Origin: Lutimaribacter salitolerans
GTDB lineage: Bacteria; Pseudomonadota; Alphaproteobacteria; Rhodobacterales; Rhodobacteraceae
Assembly: GCF_042677865.1 (NCBI RefSeq)
Contig: NZ_JBHUDD010000156.1
Span: forward strand, 8,750-72,749
Length of the DNA stretch: 64,000 bases
Reading direction: 5' to 3'
Positions 1 to 11,822 of this stretch are shown here, in pieces. Within the stretch, counting starts at the first letter, position 1. Every line of letters begins with the position of its first letter. The notes beneath the pieces were generated by a model. The model was given only the letters and a program-made list of their open reading frames with translations. It made no database searches and was not told where the DNA came from. A program made the translations under genes and the position numbers.

Positions 1-790
1 CAGGCAGATCCTCGAAATCGGGAAAGGGACGGCCCTGTTCATCGCGCAACTGGCGATAGACCCGCGTGCCCTGACCGGAAAATGCGCCGGGGCGTTCGAT
101 GTTGTAGTGATCCTCCAGCCGGGAATAGCTGTTCAGCCCGGGATGCACCCAAGGCAGATGATAGCTTTCGCAGTAGTTCTCGACCGCCAGTTTCCAGTTG
201 CTGGCGACGGTCAGTTGAAACCGACTTTCATCCCCGCCATGAAACAGCGGCCTGTCGAAATCGCGCCAGCGGTCCAGCCCCTCCGCCATCGCGGTTTCAA
301 AGGGTGGCGCGGTGCCGCTGACGTTGATCCAGACCACGTCGAACCAGATGTGGCTGCGGATCTCGACCAGACCCAGATCGGCGCGGTTCACGTCCGCATG
401 GGTGTTCTGCCCCGGCCCGCCCACATGCGGCGTGCTGACCAGCCGGCCGTCCTTGGCGTAGCACCAGGAATGATAGGGGCAGCGGATCGCGCCTTCGACC
501 TTGCGGGGGGCGTCGATCAGGATCATGCCGCGATGGCGGCAGGTGTTCTGGAACACCCGCACCGCGCCATCCGCATCGCGGATCAGCAGCAGCGGCATGC
601 CCAGAAACGTGATCGGGACCGCATCGCCCGGTTCGGGCACGTCGGCCGCCACGGCCAGCCCTGCCCATTGCGAAAACAGCAGCGCGTGCTTTTCCTCGTC
701 GAAAACCGCACTGTCGATGTAATGGGCGTTCGGCAGGCCATTGGCCTGTGCCACGGGGCGGCGAACGGTATCAAGCCGGGTCAGTGTCAT
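1..790 (-). CDS. Rieske-type aromatic-ring/amine oxygenase alpha subunit, 3' end cut by window edge
   Basis: Reading leftwards from an ATG at 790 there are 263 codons without a stop before the window ends. A GGAGG-type ribosome site lies just before the ATG. The protein carries a Rieske [2Fe-2S] motif, NTCRHRG (Cys84, His86) and CPYHSW (Cys104, His107). It is followed by the start of a mononuclear-iron catalytic domain with ENYCESYHLPWVH (His211, His216 as iron ligands). This is the layout of Rieske non-haem iron oxygenase alpha subunits, which hydroxylate aromatic rings or demethylate quaternary amines such as glycine betaine or carnitine using an external reductase. Substrate cannot be decided here, because the C-terminal substrate pocket is outside the window. 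The XRE regulator 100 bases upstream on the same strand could control it. Confidence 0.85.
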   Translation of the reverse strand, partial: MTLTRLDTVRRPVAQANGLPNAHYIDSAVFDEEKHALLFSQWAGLAVAADVPEPGDAVPITFLGMPLLLIRDADGAVRVFQNTCRHRGMILIDAPRKVEGAIRCPYHSWCYAKDGRLVSTPHVGGPGQNTHADVNRADLGLVEIRSHIWFDVVWINVSGTAPPFETAMAEGLDRWRDFDRPLFHGGDESRFQLTVASNWKLAVENYCESYHLPWVHPGLNSYSRLEDHYNIERPGAFSGQGTRVYRQLRDEQGRPFPDFEDLP

Positions 791-890
791 CTGCGCCTCC
801 TGCCATGGGTTGAAAGGCAGGATAGGGCCGATCCGGCGCTTTCGGTCGCCCGGCTACGACCGCTGCATGTCGCAAACCGGCAGGCGCGGG

Positions 891-1697
891 TCAGATCAGG
901 GGCTGGTCGATCTGCAGCAGGCGCAGATGGTGGGTCAGCAGGTCATCCGCCTCGCAGTACCCGGCACAGCGTGCGGCGCGCAGGATCGCCGCCGTGTCGT
1001 TGCCCAGATGCTCGTACACCATCCGGGTCATCCGCCGCCCGGCGGGCTGGCTGCGCACGGTGCGGGTGACATAGCCCTCCCAGAAATTGTTCTCGTAAGA
1101 GGCGACAGGGGCCAGGAAGTTGTAACTGCCAGTCTTGGCGCCGCGCCGCGCGATCAGGATCGATACGCCCTCGTCCTGACGCAGGACCACGCCGCGAAAT
1201 TCGCGTTGCGCCCGGCTGAGAGGCAGGCCCTGGTGGCGCATCGCCTCGCGCGGTTCCAGCCCGCTCAGGACCGCGTGCCCGTCGATCCGTCGGATCAGTA
1301 CGATGCCTTGCAGGAACTTTCGGTCGTCCAGAAACCCGCGCCTGGAAAACCGGTAGAATCCGCTTGGAAACATCTGTTCTGGCACATGTGTTGCATCGGG
1401 TCCCAACCAGTCGTTCAGGTATGGATGCGAAAGAACACTTTGTTCAGTCGACACCAGATCGCAAAGCGGCGTCAGCAGGATACGGGCATCGACACCGAAA
1501 AACCGGCATATACGGTCCAGTATGTCGGGCCGTGGAAAGCTTTCGCCGGCGAGGTAGCGGTTGAACTGCGTTCGGTTGATCCCAAGCTCGGCGCACAACG
1601 ATGATATCGAGGCGTATTCACGCGACAAAATGCGCAGGTTGCTACCGAAAACGGCGCGCAGTTCCGCGGGTGACAATGGCTGTTCGCTGACAGTCAT
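891..1697 (-). CDS. XRE-family helix-turn-helix transcriptional regulator
   Basis: 268 aa. Residues about 10-65 form a Cro/CI-type helix-turn-helix: the recognition region reads SLCAELGINRTQFNRYLAG followed by FPRPDILDRICRFFGV, typical of XRE regulators. The remaining 200 residues are not a domain I can name with certainty; they may be a ligand-sensing part. It lies directly upstream of, and on the same strand as, the Rieske oxygenase gene (100-base gap), so control of that gene is a reasonable inference. A 34-bp perfect palindrome lies about 94 bases upstream of its start codon and could be its own operator. DNA binding is well supported; target and ligand are unknown. Confidence 0.8.
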   Translation of the reverse strand: MTVSEQPLSPAELRAVFGSNLRILSREYASISSLCAELGINRTQFNRYLAGESFPRPDILDRICRFFGVDARILLTPLCDLVSTEQSVLSHPYLNDWLGPDATHVPEQMFPSGFYRFSRRGFLDDRKFLQGIVLIRRIDGHAVLSGLEPREAMRHQGLPLSRAQREFRGVVLRQDEGVSILIARRGAKTGSYNFLAPVASYENNFWEGYVTRTVRSQPAGRRMTRMVYEHLGNDTAAILRAARCAGYCEADDLLTHHLRLLQIDQPLI

Positions 1698-1790
1698 CGT
1701 GGGTTCCGTTTGATTTGAGTATCCCCGCGTGCATCACATTAGAAAGGTTAGCTTCATGGAAGGGAAAGTCAAAGTATGACGCGCATGAGA

Positions 1791-1824
1791 CTCGGAATTG
1801 ACGCTACATAGCGTCAATTCCGAG
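1791..1824. promoter_or_regulatory. 34-bp perfect palindrome between XRE gene and small ORF
   Basis: Arms CTCGGAATTGACGCTA (1791-1806) and TAGCGTCAATTCCGAG (1809-1824) are exact reverse complements around a 2-base centre. It sits between the leftward XRE regulator (start 1697) and the rightward small gene (start 1930), a position where an operator for divergent control would lie. A TTGACA hexamer follows at 1831-1836 with CATAAT at 1857-1862, but the 20-base spacing is long for a standard promoter. There is no T-run beside it, which argues against an intrinsic terminator. Function is inferred from position only. Confidence 0.55.
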
Positions 1825-1929
1825 GGGCTATTGACACAAAACCATTCAGGGCTTCGCATAATTTGCCATGTCGTATCGCGCTGAAGTTGTGCAAAGTAGA
1901 ACCATTGGGGAAAACTACAGGGTAATCAG

Positions 1930-2265
1930 ATGTATGGGGTCGTACTTTGGTGTTCGGGCGACAGCCGCAAGGCTGTAATCTGGTGTGAGGATCATGGTGA
2001 TCTGGCGTATTCGCAGGATATAGACACCGACATGGTGCTTGAGGCAGGGGATCTTGTGCGGTTTCGTACCGAGCAGACGCGGCGCATGCGACTGGCGCGT
2101 GATGTCATTCTTGTCGATCACGAAAGGTATGCCAATCTGCCCGAGAGGCTGAAAGCCGCCGGTGCACAGGGCAGGGGAGACGGGGCCGAGGTGGTCGCGT
2201 TCGATCCAACCGCAAGACACAAGCGGGCTGCCGGACATCTAACGCCTGTTGCCGCCGTCGTCTGA
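1930..2265 (+). CDS. small conserved-looking hypothetical protein (111 aa)
   Basis: 111 aa starting MYGVVLWCSGDSRKAVIWCE, preceded by CAGGG about 8 bases before the ATG. The N-terminal 70 residues look like a compact beta-rich domain (VVLWCS, AVIWCEDHGDLAY, GDLVRFRTEQ) and, as far as I recall, resemble short uncharacterised proteins common in Rhodobacteraceae. No signal peptide or membrane segment is visible. The C-terminal 35 residues are low-complexity and probably disordered. It stands alone between the palindrome at 1791-1824 and ilvH, which is convergent. I do not recognise a function; two Trp-Cys pairs (residues 7-8 and 18-19) are the only distinctive chemistry. Confidence 0.55.
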   Translation: MYGVVLWCSGDSRKAVIWCEDHGDLAYSQDIDTDMVLEAGDLVRFRTEQTRRMRLARDVILVDHERYANLPERLKAAGAQGRGDGAEVVAFDPTARHKRAAGHLTPVAAVV

Positions 2266-2349
2266 AGCCCCGCGCGCATCCTTTGCACCTTAAGTGGGTT
2301 GTCAGCCGACAGGCTGAGAACCGCTGCGCGCAACCGGTCTGATACCTGT

Positions 2350-2910
2350 CTAAACCCCGCGCGACAGGGCCGCGACGCCCGTGCGGGCCACTTCGACCAG
2401 ACCAAGCGGGCGCATCAGGTCGGCAAAGGCGTCGATCTTTTCGGGCGTGCCCGTGATCTCGAACACGAAGCTTTCCAGCGTGCTGTCGACCACATTGGCG
2501 CGAAAGATATCCGCCAGGCGCAAGGCCTCGACCCGCTTGTCGCCTTCGCCCGCGACTTTCAGCAGCGCCAGTTCGCGTTCCACGCTGGGGCCTTCGACGG
2601 TCAGGTCATGCACGTCATGCACCGGCACGATGCGGCCAAGCTGGGCCTTGATCTGCTCGATCACCTGTGGCGTGCCGGTTGTCACCACAGTGATCCGGCT
2701 CAGCCCGCTGGCATGATCCACCTCGGCCACGGTCAGGCTTTCGATGTTGTACCCGCGCGCAGAGAACAGCCCGATCACGCGGGCCAGCACACCCGCCTCG
2801 TTGTCGACGATCACGGCCAGGGTGTGTTTCTCCTGCACATCCGAGAATGTGGGGCGCAGGTTGTAGGCGGAGTGGCTGGTGGAGCCCTTCTTGATATGTA
2901 GCGGCGACAT
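2350..2910 (-). CDS. ilvH: acetolactate synthase small (regulatory) subunit
   Basis: Regulatory subunit of acetohydroxyacid synthase, first step of valine/leucine/isoleucine synthesis. The start chosen is the ATG at 2910 (MSPLHIKKG), with AAAGGA about 8 bases upstream; a GTG nine codons further out has no good ribosome site. 186 aa. An ACT domain lies at about residues 19-93 (HTLAVIVDNEAGVLARVIGLFSARGYNIESL), where valine binds for feedback inhibition, followed by the C-terminal ALS_ss_C domain. It follows the catalytic subunit ilvI on the same strand after a 104-base gap that holds a large inverted repeat. It is probably co-transcribed with ilvI from the attenuated promoter upstream. Confidence 0.95.
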   Translation of the reverse strand: MSPLHIKKGSTSHSAYNLRPTFSDVQEKHTLAVIVDNEAGVLARVIGLFSARGYNIESLTVAEVDHASGLSRITVVTTGTPQVIEQIKAQLGRIVPVHDVHDLTVEGPSVERELALLKVAGEGDKRVEALRLADIFRANVVDSTLESFVFEITGTPEKIDAFADLMRPLGLVEVARTGVAALSRGV

Positions 2911-2962
2911 GGCAATCGTCCTTTGGGGTTGTGTCACGTGTCGGGCGGGCAGGGGCGGAAGC

Positions 2963-3013
2963 GGTGGGTTTCACCCACCCTACAGCTGTCGGTAGGGTGG
3001 GTGCCAACCCACC
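2963..3013. repeat. nested inverted repeat in the ilvI-ilvH gap
   Basis: Inner arms CACCCACCCTAC (2972-2983) and GTAGGGTGGGTG (2992-3003) are perfect complements around an 8-base loop. Outer arms GGTGGGTT (2963-2970) and AACCCACC (3006-3013) extend the structure. The GTAGGGTGGGT core is typical of short interspersed repeats I recall from roseobacter and other proteobacterial genomes. Position inside an operon suggests an RNA hairpin that could stabilise ilvI mRNA or cut read-through to ilvH. No T-run, so not a standard terminator. Only one copy is seen in this window. Confidence 0.6.
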
Positions 3014-3014
3014 C

Positions 3015-4769
<1,755 letters not shown>

Positions 4770-4805
4770 GTGCTTGCTCCGTCTACCAACGTATTGTTTT
4801 TTCGC

Positions 4806-4834
4806 AAAAAAAACCCCCGATGGTCAATCGGGGG
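4806..4834 (-). terminator. attenuator terminator upstream of ilvI
   Basis: On the minus strand the RNA reads CCCCCGAT, loop of five, ATCGGGGG (plus positions 4827-4834 and 4814-4821), then eight U (4806-4813): a perfect intrinsic terminator. It lies before the ilvI start codon and after the Ile/Val/Leu-rich leader ORF, so it must act on transcripts heading into ilvI. A competing 10-bp pairing overlaps the base of its stem (see the antiterminator entry). Together these form a classical amino-acid attenuator. Confidence 0.9.
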
Positions 4835-4875
4835 CGCATGGGTCTGATATGGTGTCCGTTACCGGCCCATGCGCC
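4833..4875 (-). promoter_or_regulatory. antiterminator pairing of the ilv leader
   Basis: Plus-strand GGCGCATGGG (4833-4842) and CCCATGCGCC (4866-4875) are exact reverse complements, so the RNA can form a 10-bp stem. The upstream arm lies inside the leader ORF (codons for Trp-Arg-Met-Gly), just after its Ile/Val/Leu codons. The downstream arm takes the first two bases of the terminator stem. Inferred mechanism: a ribosome stalled at the branched-chain codons leaves the upstream arm free, the stem forms and the terminator is weakened. A ribosome reading to the stop codon covers that arm and lets the terminator form. Confidence 0.75.
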
Positions 4876-4906
4876 AACTATCCAAGATAATTACGACGAT
4901 TTTCAT
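4859..4906 (-). CDS. ilv leader peptide MKIVVIILDSWRMGR
   Basis: A 15-codon ORF on the minus strand with AAAGGAG 9 bases before its ATG (4906) and a TAA at 4859-4861. Six consecutive residues, 3-8, are Ile-Val-Val-Ile-Ile-Leu, exactly the three end products of the pathway whose first enzyme (ilvI-ilvH) lies downstream. This is the hallmark of translation-coupled attenuation, known for ilv operons of enterobacteria and predicted for alphaproteobacteria. The peptide probably has no function except to let the ribosome sense charged tRNA levels. Position, codon content, ribosome site, terminator and competing stem all agree. Confidence 0.92.
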   Translation of the reverse strand: MKIVVIILDSWRMGR

Positions 4907-4934
4907 CGGGGTGGTCTCCTTTGCGTGGCATGGG

Positions 4935-4961
4935 TTTATGCCCGTGCGCAGGGGGCGTCAA
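4935..4961 (-). promoter_or_regulatory. probable ilv promoter
   Basis: On the minus strand TTGACG (4956-4961) is followed after 15 bases by CATAAA (4935-4940), a reasonable but short-spaced sigma-70 pair. Transcription would begin about 20 bases before the leader-peptide ATG at 4906, as expected for an attenuated leader. No other good pair is seen nearby. The rest of the 378-base gap between ilvI and the hydrolase holds the leader, the attenuator and one copy of the ATGCAC repeat. Confidence 0.45.
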
Positions 4962-5091
4962 CCACTCTTGGAGGCGATTTTGTGAATTTTATGTCGCAGG
5001 GTGGGGTCGCAGGGTTCTTTTGTTGCGCAGTTTGGGCGCAGAGACCGATCCGCCGCACCTTAAGGAGTGCATTTGTTGACAGGCACCGCCC

Positions 5092-5121
5092 ATGCACCAA
5101 CCATGCACAAGCCATATGCAT
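5092..5121 (+). repeat. ATGCAY-phased interspersed repeat, copy A
   Basis: ATGCAC at 5092 and 5103 (11 bases apart) and ATGCAT at 5116 (13 further). Same core and orientation as copies at 27412, 52081 and 54317. It lies just upstream of the hydrolase ribosome site. The other three copies keep exact 11-base phasing. Confidence 0.6.
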
Positions 5122-5147
5122 CACGCAGGCAAGAGGAGGACACGACA

Positions 5148-6035
5148 TTGACCCGGACACAGACAACCATGGTGCCGCACCTGGGCGGATCGCAGATCGG
5201 CTACCGCATGCCGCGCCCCTATGATCCGACCAAGCCGGTGCTGGTGATGGTCAATTCGTTCAGCACCTCGGCGGAGCTGTTCACGCCGCAGTTCGATGAT
5301 GACGCGCTGGCCGGTGCGGCCAACCTTCTTGCGATCGAGCTGTTCGGGCATGGCGACACCCGCAGCCCCGGCGAGACTTTCACCTATTGGGACACCGCGA
5401 TTGCGAATTTTCAGGTGATGGATGCGCTGGGGATCGACAAGGCCTTTGTCATGGGCACCTCGCAGGGGGGCTGGGTTGCGGCGCGCATGGCGATGCTGCA
5501 GCCCGACCGGATACAGGGCATCGTGCCCCTGGGCACGTCGATGGATGCAGAAACGATCCGCAGCCAGACCCTTGGATGCTGGAACGGCGACGAGGTATGC
5601 TCGCCCGTGATCGCGCAACTGACCGCGCCGGTGGGTGACGACTGGACCGTTGCGGGCGAGTTCACCGACTTCATCCTGTCTGCGGGCATCGGTGGCCCGG
5701 CCTCGGACGCGCAGCGCGAGCATTGGCACGAGCTGCATCGCAAGAATTACGCAGGTGACGCGGGGCGGCGGCGGTTGCTGATGGCGGCGATCAACCTGCG
5801 TGACCGGGACGGGCTGCACGGGCGGCTGGGCTATGTGACCTGCCCGGTGCTGTGGATGCACGGCACGTCGGATCAGGTGTATTCTGTCGCCAACGCGCAG
5901 GACGAGATCGGGCTGTTCACCGCCGCGCCCGACGCGCGGGTCGAGGTGGTCGAGGGCGGGCAGCATTTCCTGTCCGCCTCGCACCCGGGGCAGGTGAACG
6001 AGGCCACGATCGCGTTCATCGACCAGTGGTCATAG
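5148..6035 (+). CDS. alpha/beta-fold hydrolase
   Basis: 295 aa when started at the TTG at 5148, which has AGAGGAGGA eight bases upstream; an upstream in-frame ATG at 5067 would add residues encoded by the ATGCAC repeat and has no ribosome site. A further ATG at 5169 is possible. Alpha/beta-hydrolase fold: nucleophile elbow GTSQGG (Ser105), an acid in MHGTSDQVYSV and a catalytic His in EGGQHFLSASHP. No signal peptide, so cytoplasmic. Such enzymes hydrolyse esters, lactones or C-C bonds. Substrate is not predictable; pimeloyl-ACP esterase-like or 3-oxoadipate enol-lactonase-like roles are only general analogies. Stands alone, divergent from the ilv operon. Confidence 0.8.
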   Translation: MTRTQTTMVPHLGGSQIGYRMPRPYDPTKPVLVMVNSFSTSAELFTPQFDDDALAGAANLLAIELFGHGDTRSPGETFTYWDTAIANFQVMDALGIDKAFVMGTSQGGWVAARMAMLQPDRIQGIVPLGTSMDAETIRSQTLGCWNGDEVCSPVIAQLTAPVGDDWTVAGEFTDFILSAGIGGPASDAQREHWHELHRKNYAGDAGRRRLLMAAINLRDRDGLHGRLGYVTCPVLWMHGTSDQVYSVANAQDEIGLFTAAPDARVEVVEGGQHFLSASHPGQVNEATIAFIDQWS

Positions 6036-6071
6036 TATTGCGCGTCAGGGCAAGCGGATTGCCCTGACGGA

Positions 6072-8195
<2,124 letters not shown>

Positions 8196-8317
8196 GGGGA
8201 TATATCCGTAAGGCGATGCGCCGCGCGGGGCGCGAAAGAGTGCACCGCTATGGCACGGCGCAAGGGATGTCTAGGCATATCCGCAGTGCTGCACGCAAAT
8301 GGCGGATTTGTCCAGTG

Positions 8318-8959
8318 CTAGAGGCCCACGCCGGTGCCCTGCAACACCCCGTGCTCCATCGCGTAGCGGGTCAGACCGGCGGTCGAGGAGATGCCCAGCT
8401 TGCGCTTGATGTTCTTGCGGTGGGTTTCGACCGTGCGCACCGAGATGTCCAGTGCCAGCGCCACCTGCTTGTTGGACTTGCCCTGCGCCAGTTGCAGCAG
8501 CACGGTCTGTTCGCGCCCGGTCAGCGCCTCGCGGCCGGCACCTTCGGGTGACAGGCTGCCCTGAGCGCCGGTGCACAGGTATTGCTGCCCGCGCATCACG
8601 GCATCGATGGCGGTGCGGATCTCGTCGGTCGGTACGTCCTTGAGGATATAGCCCTGCGCGCCGTGGCTGAGCGCCGAGGTGATGTATTCGGGGCTGTCAT
8701 GCATCGACAGGATCAGGATGCGGGTGCCCGGGCGGCGTTCGAGGATCATCTCGGTCGCGGTGAGCCCGCCAATGCCGGGCATGTTGAGATCCATCAGGAT
8801 CACGTCGGGGGCCAGCGCACAGACCCGGTCGATGATCGCGCGGCCATTGGTCAGCGCGGCCAGAACGTGGATGTCATCATAGCTTTCAAGGATCGATTCA
8901 ATGCCTTCGGCCACCATCGGGTGGTCATCGACGATCACAACCTTGATCGGGTCGGTCAT
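8318..8959 (-). CDS. NarL/FixJ-type response regulator
   Basis: 213 aa. Receiver domain at residues 1-120 with acidic pair Asp11-Asp12 and phosphoacceptor Asp57 in VILMDLNMPG. A LuxR-type helix-turn-helix at about 145-205 (LTGREQTVLLQLAQGKSNKQ, then TVETHRKNIKRKL). Its start overlaps the stop of the upstream kinase gene by 4 bases, so the two are translated together. The pair is divergent from a TRAP transporter operon 240 bases away whose promoter region holds a TAC-GTA dyad of the NarL kind (10505-10520). It therefore probably activates that transporter in response to an external substrate. Confidence 0.92.
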   Translation of the reverse strand: MTDPIKVVIVDDHPMVAEGIESILESYDDIHVLAALTNGRAIIDRVCALAPDVILMDLNMPGIGGLTATEMILERRPGTRILILSMHDSPEYITSALSHGAQGYILKDVPTDEIRTAIDAVMRGQQYLCTGAQGSLSPEGAGREALTGREQTVLLQLAQGKSNKQVALALDISVRTVETHRKNIKRKLGISSTAGLTRYAMEHGVLQGTGVGL

Positions 8960-10377
8960 GCGCTTGCCTTTGTCTTTTCGGTGTCGCTGCCCTGTTCGGG
9001 GGGCAGCATGTGGGTCAGTGGCACCATCGCCTCGATCGCGGTGCCGGTCCTGCTGGACAGGATACGCAGGCCGCCGTCAAGCTGTTCGACGCGTTCCTGC
9101 ATGTTGCGCAGGCCAAGGCCCCCGGTGCCGGGGCGGGTGGCGTCGATGCCGCGGCCATTGTCGCTGATGCGCAGGGTGGCGCCGTTGCGGTGACCGCGCA
9201 GGTCGATGGAGACGCGGCTGGCCCCGGCGTGGCGTTCGATATTGGTCAGTGCCTCCTGCGCGATGCGATAGAGTGCGATCTTGGCCTCCTGATCCAGACG
9301 GTTGCGGAACACCACGGTGTTGCAGTCCGTGGTGATGCCGGTGCGGGTGGCGAAATCCTCGGCCAGCGCCTTGAGCGCCGGGCCAAGCCCCAGATCGTCC
9401 AGCGCGCCGGGGCGCAGATCGCGGCTGATGCGGCGCACCTCGGCGATGGCGGTGGACAGGTGGCCCAGCCCCTTGTCCAGCATGTCAGTGGCCCGGTGGT
9501 CGCCCTGGGCCATGCGGCGGCGGGCCACGTCGAGCGCATAGCGCACGCCGACAAGGATCTGGCTGATGCCGTCGTGCAGTTCGCGCGCGACGCGGGCGCG
9601 CTCTTCCTCCTGGGCGTCGAACACCCGCTGGGTCAGGCGTTTGAGCTTGGCATCGGCCAGCCGGCGCTCGCGGATGTTGATCAGCCAGCCGGACAGGAAC
9701 ACCGCCACCAGCGCGCCCGCCGCGATCAGCCCGATATAGAGGAAGGTGCGCTGCACGCGGGCCTCGACCTCGGCGCGGGCGGCGGCGACGGTGGTCAGGA
9801 TGTCGTCGATATAGACGCCGGTGCCAAAGGCCCATTGCCAGTCCTGCAGACCCATCACGTAGGTGATCATCCGCGCCTCCTCGCCGGTCGAGGGCTTGGG
9901 CCACAGGTGATCGACATAGCCCGCGCCGCCGCGCGCGACGCGGATGAACTCGGCCACGACCGGCGTGCCCTCGCTGTCGGTCAGGTGCATCCAGTTGCGG
10001 TTGATCAGCTCGGTCTGGCGCGGGCTGACCAGATTGGTGCCGTCATAGTCATAGACAAAGAAAAACCCCTCGGAGCCATAGATCATGGCGGCGAGGATCT
10101 GTTTCACGCGCACCTGGCTGCGGGTGTCGTCGGGGGCGGCGGGGCCGTAGATGAAGAAGAACGCGTTGCGCGCCTGGGTGACGTAGTTGCGCAGCTCGTC
10201 CTTCTTGGCGGCGATCAGACGGGTTTCGAGCGACCGGATCTCGCGCTCGGCCAGTTGGCGCGACTGCACGGCGACCAGCAGCGCGATGGCCGCCACCGCC
10301 ACGATCAGCGGCAGCGTGGCCAGCGCGAACAGTTTTTGTCCATAGCTGAGACGCGGGCGTTTCCACAGGTGTGCCAT
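8956..10377 (-). CDS. Cache-domain sensor histidine kinase (HisKA_3 type)
   Basis: 473 aa membrane kinase. A transmembrane segment at about 15-35 (FALATLPLIVAVAAIALLVAV), a periplasmic single-Cache domain at about 40-215, and a second membrane segment at about 223-243 (LYIGLIAAGALVAVFLSGWL). A HisKA_3 dimerisation domain carries the phosphorylated His in RVARELHDGISQILVG. A HATPase domain has N box NIERHAG and G boxes DNGRGID and GGLGLRNM. Cache domains bind small organic ligands such as carboxylates. Given the divergent TRAP operon, it probably senses that transporter's substrate or a related one. It forms a translationally coupled pair with the response regulator that follows. Confidence 0.92.
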   Translation of the reverse strand: MAHLWKRPRLSYGQKLFALATLPLIVAVAAIALLVAVQSRQLAEREIRSLETRLIAAKKDELRNYVTQARNAFFFIYGPAAPDDTRSQVRVKQILAAMIYGSEGFFFVYDYDGTNLVSPRQTELINRNWMHLTDSEGTPVVAEFIRVARGGAGYVDHLWPKPSTGEEARMITYVMGLQDWQWAFGTGVYIDDILTTVAAARAEVEARVQRTFLYIGLIAAGALVAVFLSGWLINIRERRLADAKLKRLTQRVFDAQEEERARVARELHDGISQILVGVRYALDVARRRMAQGDHRATDMLDKGLGHLSTAIAEVRRISRDLRPGALDDLGLGPALKALAEDFATRTGITTDCNTVVFRNRLDQEAKIALYRIAQEALTNIERHAGASRVSIDLRGHRNGATLRISDNGRGIDATRPGTGGLGLRNMQERVEQLDGGLRILSSRTGTAIEAMVPLTHMLPPEQGSDTEKTKASA

Positions 10378-10504
10378 ATCCGATTCGATACGGGGGAATC
10401 ACCGCAAGGCAAAGCGAATTCCGGCACCCGGGTGCTGCAAGCCCGGACCTTGGCCCGGTCCAGCGCCACAGAGGGGACAAAAAAAACGCTCCAAGCCATG
10501 CGCC

Positions 10505-10520
10505 TACGTATTACTAGGTA
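10505..10520. promoter_or_regulatory. likely response-regulator site in front of the TRAP operon
   Basis: TACGTATTACTAGGTA matches its own reverse complement at 12 of 16 positions and has the 7-2-7 spacing of NarL-family sites (TACGTAT, TA, CTAGGTA). It lies 99 bases before the dctP-like start codon and between the divergent kinase and transporter genes. No clean sigma-70 promoter follows, as is common where an activator is needed. Assignment to the response regulator at 8318-8959 is inference from site type and position. Confidence 0.55.
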
Positions 10521-10618
10521 TTCCATCTTTGCATCACATCGGTCTAGTGTCTGCACACTTTAACGATCCGTTCGCGGGGGGAGACGCGCGCGAACTGACA
10601 TAACGGGAGGAAAACCTT

Positions 10619-11704
<1,086 letters not shown>

Positions 11705-11822
11705 TACCGGCACTCACGAACTTGCACGCCCCTGTCCAGCATGGGGGCGTGTCTTTGCACCTGCACAGCGGCAAGAAGACCGTCTGGCAAACCTGTCCTT
11801 TGGACAATCAAGGGAGGCCCCC

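Noticed and set aside
2615..3007. 130-aa frame overlapping ilvH in another frame
   Set aside because: Overlaps the real ilvH entirely and spans the inverted repeat; Arg/Pro/Ala-rich shadow.
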